Assembly (NCBI GenBank): GCA_016785955.1
Contig: JAEUWH010000018.1
Location: 1 to 45,114, forward strand
DNA length: 45,114 nucleotides
Source: Pseudobdellovibrionaceae bacterium
GTDB lineage: Bacteria; Bdellovibrionota; Bdellovibrionia; Bdellovibrionales; Bdellovibrionaceae
Direction: 5' to 3'
Part shown: positions 17,453 to 25,681 of the stretch, piece by piece
Position numbering within the stretch: the first letter of the stretch is position 1
How the letters are laid out: every line of letters starts with the position of its first letter
Made by a program: the position numbers and the translations under genes
The notes under the pieces: model-generated
Seen by the model: the letters and a program-made list of their open reading frames with translations, nothing else
The model's database searches: none
What the model was told of the DNA's origin: nothing

Positions 17453-17784
17453 AGTGATTTGATTTCACCATGGTAAGCCACTCCGTGCCAAGTGATTTTG
17501 AATAACTGATCAAAGAGTTGCGCCGAGTATTTGGTTTGTAGAGTGTATTGTTCTTCATACAGGCTGAATTCTTTTGAAAAAATAAATTTTTTTTGATTCT
17601 CGTCGAGTTCGATCCGTTCACCGGTCACAGGGATGTTGAATAGGTACACATTGCTGGCGTGAGTTTGAACATTTTCGATCGCGAATTCCGTTTTAAAATA
17701 AAGGATGAAATGGGGCGTGATGCTGACAGAGAGGCATTGAATGTTGAGCAACATATGATCGTAAATAGAGAGAGGTTTTTTCAT
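17449..17784 (-). CDS. Small hypothetical protein coupled to the carboxypeptidase
   Basis: 111 residues, no signal peptide and no recognised domain. It starts at 17784 and ends in an ATGA overlap with the DUF2817 gene, so it is probably translated with it. The sequence alternates hydrophobic and polar residues (CLSVSITPHFILYFKTEFAI) with a Glu/Lys-rich middle, consistent with a small beta-rich cytoplasmic protein. It follows 25 bp after the methyltransferase gene in the same direction. Confidence 0.6.
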   Translation of the reverse strand: MKKPLSIYDHMLLNIQCLSVSITPHFILYFKTEFAIENVQTHASNVYLFNIPVTGERIELDENQKKFIFSKEFSLYEEQYTLQTKYSAQLFDQLFKITWHGVAYHGEIKSL

Positions 17785-17809
17785 CAGTGCCTTTGATTTT
17801 ATGGTGTCT

Positions 17810-18508
17810 TTATTTCTTTTTAAACAAGGACTCGGCCAGTTCCATTTGTGCAGATTTTTTTATTTCTTTGGGGGAGTCGGCCATGTTGAACAGGTTGTAT
17901 TTTTCAACGTCTTTGTCGGTGGGCTTTTGGGCGATACACTGCACGCGTGTTTTTCCCTGGATGCTGGCTTCGCGGTAGAATAGGATGCGCAGGGGGGTGA
18001 GATTTTTAAGCAGCTCATTGTGTTTAAAATAAAAATTTTTATAATCATCTTCTTTGCCGAGAACTTCATTGATCTCATCCACCAGATAAGATTCGATCAG
18101 CAGAGTGCCGCCGAATTTTAGGCTTTTAATGATTTCCTGATAGAGGCGATTATTATGAGGACGATAATAGTTCATCAAAATGGTATCGTATTGAAGTAGG
18201 CCAAATAAGTGTAGCTCTATATCGGCGACTTTAAATTCGACTTTTTGTTCGGCGCTCGAGATGTTCTTTTCGGCTCTTTGCTTTGCGGTTTCAGAGATAT
18301 CTAGGCCCAGCACTTCAAATCCTTTTTTACTGAGAAAGAGAGCGTCTGTGCCGAGGCCAGAGCCAATATCTAAGGTCTTTCCTTTTTTTAAATTTTCCCA
18401 GTGCTCGGCCACCAGTGACGTCGGAGTTTGCCGTAAGAACTGCTGATAGTTATGATTCTTAACATCTGTTGACTGGTAAATCTGGTTCCAAAATTGTCCG
18501 GGATTCAT
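17810..18508 (-). CDS. Class I SAM-dependent methyltransferase (TehB/UbiE-like fold)
   Basis: 232 residues from the ATG at 18506-18508, chosen because GGAGGTG sits five bases upstream; a longer frame exists but has no ribosome site. The SAM-binding motif I is clear (TLDIGSGLGTDALFLSKKG), followed by the acidic motif II residue in VLGLDIS and a motif III-type YDTILMNYYRP. The substrate cannot be told from sequence. Related proteins include small-molecule and tellurite-type methyltransferases. It is transcribed away from the HiPIP gene, with an unusual set of repeats between them. Confidence 0.85.
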   Translation of the reverse strand: MNPGQFWNQIYQSTDVKNHNYQQFLRQTPTSLVAEHWENLKKGKTLDIGSGLGTDALFLSKKGFEVLGLDISETAKQRAEKNISSAEQKVEFKVADIELHLFGLLQYDTILMNYYRPHNNRLYQEIIKSLKFGGTLLIESYLVDEINEVLGKEDDYKNFYFKHNELLKNLTPLRILFYREASIQGKTRVQCIAQKPTDKDVEKYNLFNMADSPKEIKKSAQMELAESLFKKK

Positions 18509-18520
18509 AACACCTCCACC

Positions 18521-18611
18521 CTTAAGTCCATATCCTAAAAGTCCGCATCTCAAGATACGAGACATAATCCTATCTTAGGTCCATATCTGAAAATACGAGA
18601 CATAAATCCTA
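18521..18611. repeat. Direct repeats in the intergenic region before HiPIP
   Basis: Three copies of a 14-15 bp element (CTTAAGTCCATATC 18521, CTAAAAGTCCGCATC 18535, CTTAGGTCCATATC 18574) are present. Copies two and three extend into a longer near-repeat of about 32 bp (18541-18572 and 18579-18611) sharing ATACGAGACATAA and TCCTA. The repeats sit between divergent genes, which suggests transcription-factor sites serving one or both. An inverted TCTC/GAGA is visible inside the first long copy. Confidence 0.5.
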
Positions 18612-18687
18612 AAAAAATTTAATTGAAAACTAAATGAAAACAAGTAAATTGTGCCTAAGAGCTAAAACATAACGAAAGGAATTGGAA

Positions 18688-19113
18688 ATGTCTGAAAATA
18701 AAATGTCAAAAAGAGAATTTTTATCTCATTTGGTCACGCTTACGGGTGCATCGGTTGTCGCCATGAATATTTTAAGTAACTCGGCGTCGGCGCAGGAAAA
18801 GCGTCGTGGCGCTAAAAAAGAAGAAGCGCCTAAGGCCGCAACGAAAGAGATTGATTGGCCAATGGTTGAAGCGGGAAAAGGAACAGCGGCGGCATTAGCG
18901 TATCACGAGAGTCATGCTGATGCGGATAAGGATCCTAAGACAGATAAAAAAACAGATAAAGGTGTCGCGTGGGATAAGCGAACCTGCGACAACTGCAGCT
19001 TTTATACAAAAGTGGGTGACAAAGGTGGAAAAGAAGCCGGTAAATGCACACTTTTCCAAAACTCTTTAGTGGCGTCCAAAGGTATCTGTAATTCTTGGGC
19101 TAAAAAAGGCTAA
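18688..19113 (+). CDS. High-potential iron-sulfur protein (HiPIP)
   Basis: 141 residues from the ATG at 18688 (AAAGGA upstream). HiPIPs carry one [4Fe-4S] cluster and shuttle single electrons at high potential in the periplasm. The four cluster cysteines are present (C100, C103, C120, C134, spacing CxxC-x16-C-x13-C), as is the AALAYHE helix typical of the family. The N-terminus is a Tat-like leader (SKREFLSHLVTLTGASVVAM...) in which the twin Arg is Lys-Arg. Between leader and core there is a Lys/Ala/Asp-rich linker. The redox partner is not evident nearby. A hairpin terminator follows. Confidence 0.93.
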   Translation: MSENKMSKREFLSHLVTLTGASVVAMNILSNSASAQEKRRGAKKEEAPKAATKEIDWPMVEAGKGTAAALAYHESHADADKDPKTDKKTDKGVAWDKRTCDNCSFYTKVGDKGGKEAGKCTLFQNSLVASKGICNSWAKKG

Positions 19114-19140
19114 CTCGAAAAGCCATCGCTAAAAGAGGCT

Positions 19141-19188
19141 CACATGAAGATGTCTTCTAGAGGGGACATCTTCATTGTGGGTTTTTTT
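19141..19188 (+). terminator. Rho-independent terminator after HiPIP
   Basis: ATGAAGATGTC (19144-19154) pairs perfectly with GACATCTTCAT (19165-19175), extended by CAC/GTG with one bulged base, followed by a run of seven T (19182-19188). This is a textbook intrinsic terminator 30 bp after the HiPIP stop. Confidence 0.88.
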
Positions 19189-19195
19189 ATTTTCA

Positions 19196-20905
19196 CTACG
19201 CGTTTGGCGTTCTGAGCGCGCGTCTTAGAATTTTACCTACATTTGTTTTCGGTAATTCGGTTCTGAACTCGACGATTTTAGGAACTTTGTAGTTGGTCAG
19301 AGACTGTTTGGCATGATCAATCACCATTTGCTCGGTCAATGAGGGATCTTTTTTAACGACGACCACTTTTACGACCTCGCCCGAATGAATGTCTGGCACG
19401 CCAATCGCGGCCACCTCAAGAACTCCGGGATGGGTGGCGATTGCATCCTCAACTTCGTTTGGATAAACATTAAAGCCTGAAACTAAAATCATATCTTTTT
19501 TGCGATCTACGATCTTAACATAATTTTTTTCATCAAGGACTCCGATGTCGCCTGTGCGCAGCCAGCCGTCTTTATCGATCACTTGGGCCGTCTCGTCCGG
19601 TCGTTCCCAGTAGCCTTTCATCACTTGTGGGCCATAAACACAAATTTCGCCTGGTTCATTGTGAGTAACTTCGTTGCCTTCATCGTCTACAAATTTGATC
19701 CATGTTTCTGGTACGGGTAAACCAATCGTTCCGACGCGATCCGTGCCATCGATAGGATTACAGCAGGCCACGGGCGAGGTCTCGGTCAATCCATAGCCTT
19801 CGACAATCTTTGTCTGAGTCATTTTCTCCCAACGCTCGCTGACGGCTTTTTGTAGGGCCATCGCGCCGGCCACGCTGATCTTGACGCGTTTGAAATCAAT
19901 GCTGGTGAAATCGGGGTGATTCATCAAAGCGTTAAACAGGGTGTTGACTCCAGACATGACGGTGAAGTTGCTTTTTTTCATTTCTTTAATGAAGGCCGGA
20001 ATGTCGCGTGGATTCGTGATCAAGATGTTCTGGGCTCCATAGCGCATAAAGGCCAGGCAATTCACGGTCAATGAGAAAATGTGGTATAAAGGCAGTGGTG
20101 TCAGCGCAATTTCTTCGCCTTCTTTTAATTTGGGCCGCATCCAATTACAAATCTGTAACATATTGGCGATGATATTACGGTGAGTGAGTATGGCACCTTT
20201 AGAAACACCCGTAGTGCCGCCAGTGTACTGAAGAAAGGCGGTGTCGACGATGTTCATTTCCACTTTTTGAAAGCTAGCCAGTCGGCCGATCTCGAGGGCT
20301 TGGTTGAAGTCGTAGGCTTGTGGCAAATGATAGGCAGGAACCATTTTCTTGACGTACTTAATAACAAAATTAATCAAAAGATTTTTAGGAAATGACAGGG
20401 CGTCGCCAATCTCGGTCAAAATAACGCTTTCAATTTTAGTTTCTTTGATGATGGATTCCAGAAGATGAGCGTAATTTTTCAAAATCACGATGCATTTGGC
20501 ACCAGAGTCCTTGAATTGATGTTTCATTTCTGAAGCGGTGTACAAAGGGTTTGTATTAACAATAATAAGTCCCGCTTTGAGGGCCCCAAAAATAGCCACA
20601 GGGTATTGCAGTAGATTGGGCATCTGGATGGCGATGCGATCGCCTTTTTTTAGTTTCAGCTCTTGCTGTAAAAACGCCGCAAATTGATCCACTTTTTCTG
20701 ATAGCTGCGAGTAAGTCACGGTGTGGCCAAAGTTTGTAAATGCTTTGCGGTGGGAATAGCGAGAGACGGCTTGGTCAAACACGTCCAGGATGTTTTTATA
20801 CTGATCAATATCTATTTTGGGAGAAACAGAGGGGTGATAAAGCGGGCGCCATGGGTCTTTGCGATTCATCACTGGATTTGAGGAATGTAAATTCATTTCG
20901 TCCAT
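19196..20905 (-). CDS. fadD: Long-chain fatty acid-CoA ligase (FadD-type)
   Basis: Adenylate-forming enzyme of the ANL superfamily that activates fatty acids to acyl-CoA for beta-oxidation or lipid use. Seen: P-loop YTGGTTGVSKGAILTH, the EGYGLTET adenine motif, the GWLRTGDIG signature, the hinge DRKKDMI, the VNPNEVE-type FNVYPNEVEDAI, and a C-terminal lysine in TNVGKILRR. The start at 20905 (569 residues) is chosen because AAGGAG lies six bases upstream; a longer frame to 20974 lacks a site. There is no signal peptide; it should be a cytoplasmic or membrane-peripheral enzyme. It is divergent from the gene at 20951 with 45 bp between starts. Confidence 0.93.
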   Translation of the reverse strand: MDEMNLHSSNPVMNRKDPWRPLYHPSVSPKIDIDQYKNILDVFDQAVSRYSHRKAFTNFGHTVTYSQLSEKVDQFAAFLQQELKLKKGDRIAIQMPNLLQYPVAIFGALKAGLIIVNTNPLYTASEMKHQFKDSGAKCIVILKNYAHLLESIIKETKIESVILTEIGDALSFPKNLLINFVIKYVKKMVPAYHLPQAYDFNQALEIGRLASFQKVEMNIVDTAFLQYTGGTTGVSKGAILTHRNIIANMLQICNWMRPKLKEGEEIALTPLPLYHIFSLTVNCLAFMRYGAQNILITNPRDIPAFIKEMKKSNFTVMSGVNTLFNALMNHPDFTSIDFKRVKISVAGAMALQKAVSERWEKMTQTKIVEGYGLTETSPVACCNPIDGTDRVGTIGLPVPETWIKFVDDEGNEVTHNEPGEICVYGPQVMKGYWERPDETAQVIDKDGWLRTGDIGVLDEKNYVKIVDRKKDMILVSGFNVYPNEVEDAIATHPGVLEVAAIGVPDIHSGEVVKVVVVKKDPSLTEQMVIDHAKQSLTNYKVPKIVEFRTELPKTNVGKILRRALRTPNA

Positions 20906-20950
20906 TAAAAACTCCTTAATATTGTCCACTCGATTTGTTACTATATTAAT

Positions 20951-22048
20951 GTGACCAACACGTTTGTCTATCACTTTGTTAGATTAATTACTCCGCTTTT
21001 TTTACTATTTCTTGTTAGTATTTGCGTCTGTGACACGCACGCGCGCGTCGTGGTGGAGGAAAAAGTAAAACAACCCGCGAGAGTGAAAAAAGTAGACGCA
21101 GCGGCTTTGTCAGCTGCGTTTTTTACTCGAAAAAAAATGGATTTGATCAAAGAACTCGATGAAGTCATGCGCGAGATGATCTGGTTGATTCGTTCCCAGC
21201 GTCCCTCGGCGAATAAAACATTATTTGGTAAAGTGTACCGAGCTTTTCAGCAAGCCAAAGGTGGAAAACTGACGGAAAAAAACAAACATTCGTGTGATCA
21301 ATATTCTGTCGAGAAAATTTCTGAATACCAATATCGTGTTTATGAGCATTGTCAGAAACATCGTAGTCCTGATTTATTGGCGAAGCTGGATTGGAGTCAA
21401 CGCCAGGTTGATTTTCAGTTTCAGGGGCAGAACTATGCCGACGTATTGGGGCTGGCTGCTTCATTGGTGGCCCCAACGATCGATTGTAAGGTGACAATCG
21501 AGGACGAAGCCAAGCTGGTGGCGTTTCAGTGTGCGGGTTTTCGAATCACACGGCTGGATCACGTGATTCGTTTTGAAAGTTTGGTTTATAAAAAAGGCAA
21601 AGAGCCATTGATGTGGCTTAAAGGTGAAGTTTTAAAGAACTTATTGCCGTACTCGGACTATACGATCCGTGTTCCTTTGGTGGGCAAAGTGCAGATTGTC
21701 GAAAAAAAGAAAGTGCCAGATGCGGACGAGACAACGCCCGAGCAAAACGCGCGTGAAAAAGCAAAAGTTCAACCGGCACCGCAAGCGATGTCGCCAAGCG
21801 CTCGCCCCATTGAACAGCCGATGCCCCCCGCACCGGTCGATCCACGCGAGCTGCCGCCAATGTCACCGCTACCGACACAGCCACAGCCATTCAGGCCAAT
21901 GCCCACTCCGCTGCCCCTGGGGCCAAGTGTGCCTCTAGTGCCAGAGGAAGGGAATCAGAGTCCATCCTCGTCGCCCGTTCCTGCGGACACCACGCCTCCG
22001 GCAGAGATGATGCAAAATGCCCCACCTGAAATGATTGAAATCAAATGA
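20951..22048 (+). CDS. Exported protein with proline-rich C-terminus, unknown family
   Basis: 365 residues with an N-terminal hydrophobic leader (about residues 10-31, ending DTHA), preceded by a GTG start; no strong ribosome site is visible, so the start could be slightly later. The middle part is a charged globular region with five Cys (CDQYSVEK, YEHC, IDC, QCAGF). From residue about 250 onward the chain is almost pure Pro/Gln/Met/Ser (PAPQAMSPSARPIEQPMPP), a flexible tail that may cross the periplasm or the cell wall. No family recognised. Confidence 0.75.
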   Translation: MTNTFVYHFVRLITPLFLLFLVSICVCDTHARVVVEEKVKQPARVKKVDAAALSAAFFTRKKMDLIKELDEVMREMIWLIRSQRPSANKTLFGKVYRAFQQAKGGKLTEKNKHSCDQYSVEKISEYQYRVYEHCQKHRSPDLLAKLDWSQRQVDFQFQGQNYADVLGLAASLVAPTIDCKVTIEDEAKLVAFQCAGFRITRLDHVIRFESLVYKKGKEPLMWLKGEVLKNLLPYSDYTIRVPLVGKVQIVEKKKVPDADETTPEQNAREKAKVQPAPQAMSPSARPIEQPMPPAPVDPRELPPMSPLPTQPQPFRPMPTPLPLGPSVPLVPEEGNQSPSSSPVPADTTPPAEMMQNAPPEMIEIK

Positions 22049-22208
22049 CGTTATCGCGCTGCGCTCATACCTAAAAAAATGATTTTATACACACTCTATA
22101 GAGCACAAAGAGTTAAAAAGTAGTCTTTTAAAAAGAATGCTAGCCAAACCATTTTTTTTCTCTAGGATAATTGCACTAACCATTTAATCCATATTAAAGG
22201 AGATTTTT

Positions 22209-23729
22209 ATGACCTATGGTTTTCCTGGAAAAAGTGACGCGCCAATAAAATATAAGTCACAGTACAATAATTTTATCGGTGGAGAGTGGGTCTCTCCGGT
22301 CAAAGGACAATATTTTGATGTTGTTACACCGATCACCGGTCAGGTGTACACGAAGGCCGCGCGTTCGACGGCGGAAGATATCGAGCTAGCGCTAGACAAA
22401 GCTCATTTGGCGGCCGATAGATGGGGCAAAACTCCGGTTCAAGAGCGAGCGAATATGCTTTTGAAAATTGCCGATCGCATGGAAAAAAACTTAGAAGCTT
22501 TGGCCTATGCCGAGACCGTTGATAACGGCAAGCCTATTCGGGAAACGTTAAATGCTGATATTCCATTAAGCATTGATCATTTTCGCTATTTTGCGGGTTG
22601 CATTCGATCTCAGGAAGGGTCTTTGTCCGAACTGGATGAGAACACTGTCGCCTATCACTTTCATGAGCCTCTGGGTGTTGTCGGACAGATCATCCCTTGG
22701 AATTTTCCTATTTTAATGGCGGCGTGGAAATTGGCGCCGGCCTTGGCGGCTGGAAACTGTGTGGTTTTAAAGCCAGCAGAATCCACGCCAATAAGTATTC
22801 TTATCTTGGCTGAACTGATCGCGGACGTTTTGCCGCCGGGAGTTTTAAATATCGTGAATGGTTTTGGTCGAGAAGCGGGGATGCCACTGGCGACAAGTAA
22901 ACGAATTGCGAAAATTGCATTTACTGGGTCAACCTCGACAGGGCGAGTGATTGCACAGGCGGCCGCGAATAATTTAATTCCCGCCACGCTGGAGTTGGGC
23001 GGAAAATCACCCAATATCTTTTTTGCAGATATCGCCGATGCGGACGATGATTATTTCGACAAAGCCATTGAAGGCCTTGTGTTGTTTGCGTTTAATCAAG
23101 GCGAAGTCTGTACGTGTCCATCACGGGCGTTAATTCATGAGTCTATTTACGATAAATTTATGGATCGTGTTTTAAAACGGGTGGCTGAAATCAAGCAAGG
23201 CAATCCTTTGGATCCTGCCACAATGATGGGGGCGCAGGCCTCGAAAGAGCAGCTTACAAAAATCATGAGCTACTTGGATTTAGGCAAGCAAGAAGGGGCT
23301 AAGCTGTTAATTGGTGGCGATGCCGCGCGACTGCCTGGTGAATTAGGTGGCGGGTACTATGTGCAGCCGACCTTGTTTAAAGGCCATAATAAAATGAGAA
23401 TTTTCCAAGAAGAGATTTTTGGTCCCGTATTGGCGGTGACAACATTCAAAACAGAGGACGAGGCCTTAGAGATCGCCAACGATACTTTGTACGGCTTAGG
23501 AGCGGGCGTGTGGACACGTAACGGCAGTTTGGCTTTCCGCGCTGGTAAGGCGATCAAAGCGGGTCGTGTGTGGACGAATTGTTATCATGCTTACCCAGCT
23601 CATTCGGCTTTTGGTGGCTACAAAGAATCTGGTATGGGGCGTGAAACGCACAAAGTGATGTTGGATCATTACCAGCAAACAAAGAATCTGCTAGTGAGCT
23701 ATAGTCCGAAAAAACTGGGATTTTTCTAG
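22209..23729 (+). CDS. NAD-dependent aldehyde dehydrogenase (ExaC/AldB-like)
   Basis: 506 residues with all landmarks of the ALDH superfamily: cofactor segment [39 protein letters not shown], the catalytic Glu262 in LELGGKSPN and the nucleophile Cys301 in [11 protein letters not shown]. The [11 protein letters not shown] form and the paired DUF779 gene 75 bp downstream are typical of the ExaC/AldB/AcoD group, which oxidises acetaldehyde and other short aldehydes. An AAAGGAG site lies upstream of the ATG. The enzyme is cytoplasmic and would work in alcohol or aldehyde catabolism or detoxification. Confidence 0.93.
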   Translation: MTYGFPGKSDAPIKYKSQYNNFIGGEWVSPVKGQYFDVVTPITGQVYTKAARSTAEDIELALDKAHLAADRWGKTPVQERANMLLKIADRMEKNLEALAYAETVDNGKPIRETLNADIPLSIDHFRYFAGCIRSQEGSLSELDENTVAYHFHEPLGVVGQIIPWNFPILMAAWKLAPALAAGNCVVLKPAESTPISILILAELIADVLPPGVLNIVNGFGREAGMPLATSKRIAKIAFTGSTSTGRVIAQAAANNLIPATLELGGKSPNIFFADIADADDDYFDKAIEGLVLFAFNQGEVCTCPSRALIHESIYDKFMDRVLKRVAEIKQGNPLDPATMMGAQASKEQLTKIMSYLDLGKQEGAKLLIGGDAARLPGELGGGYYVQPTLFKGHNKMRIFQEEIFGPVLAVTTFKTEDEALEIANDTLYGLGAGVWTRNGSLAFRAGKAIKAGRVWTNCYHAYPAHSAFGGYKESGMGRETHKVMLDHYQQTKNLLVSYSPKKLGFF

Positions 23730-23804
23730 TTAAATTAAGATGTTTGTCGACCGTGAATGTGATGCCGGCAATGAAAACGATGCCGGCAAAAATAGTGAGG
23801 TTAT

Positions 23805-24173
23805 ATGACGGAAAAAGTTGTCGCCACACCGGCCGCATTAAAACTTATTGAAGAACTCAAGCAAAAGCATGGTCCCGGATTGATGTTTCATCAATCCGGG
23901 GGATGTTGTGATAACAGTGCCGCTAACTGTTACCTGTTGGGAGAACTGACGATTGGTGCGGGTGATGTGTATCTTGGTCATATTGGGGAATGTCCCTTTT
24001 ATATCGGCAAAGCGCAGTATGAATATTGGAAACACACGCAGCTTATCATTGATGTTGTCGAGGGGCATGGGGGAACGTTTTCTTTAGAAGGTCCAGAGGG
24101 CAAAGCGTTTCATACGCGGTCGCGTGTTTTTACGGAGGCTGAGCTCCAGGAGCTAGGCATCGAGGTGTCTTAA
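23805..24173 (+). CDS. DUF779 protein, partner of the aldehyde dehydrogenase
   Basis: 122 residues of the DUF779 family, whose members usually lie next to acetaldehyde-type aldehyde dehydrogenases, as here. Conserved features seen: FHQSGGCCDNSAANCYL, GDVYLGHIGECPFYI, and a C-terminal LEGPEGKAFHTRSR segment. The Cys-Cys and Cys residues suggest a metal or redox role, but the biochemical function of the family is not known to me. It lies 75 bp after the dehydrogenase stop with two GATGCCGGCAA direct repeats in the gap, and is probably co-transcribed. Confidence 0.9.
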   Translation: MTEKVVATPAALKLIEELKQKHGPGLMFHQSGGCCDNSAANCYLLGELTIGAGDVYLGHIGECPFYIGKAQYEYWKHTQLIIDVVEGHGGTFSLEGPEGKAFHTRSRVFTEAELQELGIEVS

Positions 24174-24186
24174 AACGTTTTACATT

Positions 24187-24243
24187 ATCATCAGTCTTTG
24201 CGACTATTCTTTTTCAGATCAGTCTGCGTCCAGATCAGTCTGC
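24187..24243. repeat. Direct repeats upstream of the peroxiredoxin
   Basis: CAGATCAGTCTGC occurs at 24215-24227 and again at 24231-24243 (period 16), and a looser copy (ATCATCAGTCTTTGCG) lies at 24187-24202. They occupy the 95-bp gap before the PrxQ gene. They may be regulator sites or a small tandem expansion. Confidence 0.4.
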
Positions 24244-24268
24244 CCTAAAAAAGAACGAGGAAAATTCT

Positions 24269-24913
24269 ATGGCAAAGAAAAAAGTGACTATTAAAAAAAC
24301 GAGTGTGAAAAAGGCGGCCCCAAAAAACGCGACACAAAAGAAAGCGAATAAAGAGAAAGCGAATAAAAAGAAAATCAGCGAAAAATCCGTGTCTGCTGCG
24401 TCTGCCGCAAGTATATCTGCGGCAAAATTGTCCGCAGCAAAGGTCACAGCTAAGGCTTTGCTGGGCACCACTATTGGTGCGTTTTCAGTTTTGAATGCGC
24501 AGGGAGCGGTCTTTACTCAAGATGATTTGCGGGGGCGTAAAACGGTGCTGTATTTCTACCCTAAAGACGACACTCCTGGATGTACGTTGGAAGGTCAGCA
24601 GTTTTCGGCATTAAAATCGGCGTTTGATAAGCACAACACGGCCATATTTGGTGTATCGAAAGACTCGTCCAAATCGCATGATAAATTCATGTGTAAGTAT
24701 GGATTCAAGTTTGATTTGTTAGCGGATGAAAATGAAAAATTGTGTAAAATATTTGATGTGATCAAAGAAAAAAATATGTACGGTCGTAAGTACATGGGAA
24801 TCGAGCGCAGTACATTTGTGCTGGACGAAAATTTGCAAGTGATCAAAGAAATGCGTAAAGTCTCTCCGGATGGTCATGCACAGGACGTACTAGATTTTGT
24901 TAAATCTTTGTGA
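24269..24913 (+). CDS. bcp: PrxQ/Bcp peroxiredoxin with histone H1-like N-terminal tail
   Basis: Thiol peroxidase that reduces H2O2 and organic hydroperoxides. The catalytic PxxxTxxC motif is present as PKDDTPGC, with peroxidatic Cys105. The nearby resolving Cys found in many Bcp proteins five residues on is replaced by Gln110; Cys142 in KFMCKYGFKFDLL is at the position used by the other PrxQ type and is the likely resolving residue. The first 65 residues are a Lys/Ala-rich tail (KKAAPKNATQKKANKEKANK), not part of the family and resembling histone H1 C-terminal domains, so DNA binding is a possible extra function. The gene overlaps the convergent rRNA methylase gene by 24 bp. Confidence 0.92.
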   Translation: MAKKKVTIKKTSVKKAAPKNATQKKANKEKANKKKISEKSVSAASAASISAAKLSAAKVTAKALLGTTIGAFSVLNAQGAVFTQDDLRGRKTVLYFYPKDDTPGCTLEGQQFSALKSAFDKHNTAIFGVSKDSSKSHDKFMCKYGFKFDLLADENEKLCKIFDVIKEKNMYGRKYMGIERSTFVLDENLQVIKEMRKVSPDGHAQDVLDFVKSL

Positions 24914-25681
24914 GTATGAATAAATCGCGATGCTGCCGGCGACGGTGGCATTCAGCGATTCCATAGAATGAATGGGAATGTGAATTTTATTTTTATCTAG
25001 AAATGAGTTTTTTAATCCTTGGCCTTCTTCGCCTAACCAGAGTCGTAAATTTTCTGGCCATGGGAATTTGTAAATAGATTCTCCGCTTAAATCCAAACCG
25101 TAATCGTCGGAGGTCAGGGTCACATCGTTAACGTTAAGAAATCTAAATTCCAGTTTTAAGGTCGCTCCGCTGGAGGCGCGCAGTGCTTTGGGGTGAAATG
25201 GATCTGAGGCATTGGGAGTCAGAATGATGCGGCGGACATTAAACGAAAGGGCAGTTCGGCACAGGGCGCCCATGTTGGCAGGATCTGTTAGGGGCAGTAC
25301 TAACTCAAGCCCTTGGGGTCTGTCTAAAACTTGGACTTCATTTTCTTCGGGTTTTTGACAAATCAACAACGGGAATCGAGTGCCAAATAAATCCAGCTCT
25401 TTAAAAAGGGCCGTATCCAAAGTGAAATACAGCGCGGGGCTATTAAGATGGGGATCGTTTTTTATCGACGCAATCGCATTCAAGGCAAAGTTCTTGGGAA
25501 TCAAGACCGCCTTGACGGGGAAGCGCGCTGGACCACCGTCGTGCAAAAAATCAGCAATAATTTTTTCTCCTGATAAAATAAAAAGCGATTCCTTGTGGCG
25601 ACCTTTAGTGGTCATTAAACTTTCCCACATTTTGTATTTTAGGTTCTGGGGCGAAGAAATAAAAAAGGGACTTTCGTTCAC
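24890..25681 (-). CDS. SpoU/TrmH-family RNA 2'-O-methyltransferase
   Basis: 263 residues starting at a GTG that overlaps the rsmG stop by one base. The three SPOUT motifs are visible: NMGALCRTALSF (motif 1), LRLWLGEEGQGL (motif 2) and IPIHSMESLNATVAGSIAIY (motif 3), which form the knotted SAM site. The N-terminal 100 residues resemble the substrate-recognition domain seen in RlmB-type enzymes. The target (rRNA or tRNA ribose) cannot be named from sequence. The gene is in operon with rsmG and converges on the peroxiredoxin gene. Confidence 0.9.
   Translation of the reverse strand: MNESPFFISSPQNLKYKMWESLMTTKGRHKESLFILSGEKIIADFLHDGGPARFPVKAVLIPKNFALNAIASIKNDPHLNSPALYFTLDTALFKELDLFGTRFPLLICQKPEENEVQVLDRPQGLELVLPLTDPANMGALCRTALSFNVRRIILTPNASDPFHPKALRASSGATLKLEFRFLNVNDVTLTSDDYGLDLSGESIYKFPWPENLRLWLGEEGQGLKNSFLDKNKIHIPIHSMESLNATVAGSIAIYSYSQRFNKI

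Noticed and set aside
21618-21938. Open frames on both strands over the proline-rich part of the 20951 gene
   Set aside because: Compositional bias of the Pro-rich codons removes stops in other frames; no start signals or recognisable product.
24235-24471. Hydrophobic reverse-strand frame (Phe/Ala-rich, membrane-like)
   Set aside because: It is the antisense of the Lys/Ala-rich tail of the peroxiredoxin; Lys codons read backwards give Phe-rich sequence.
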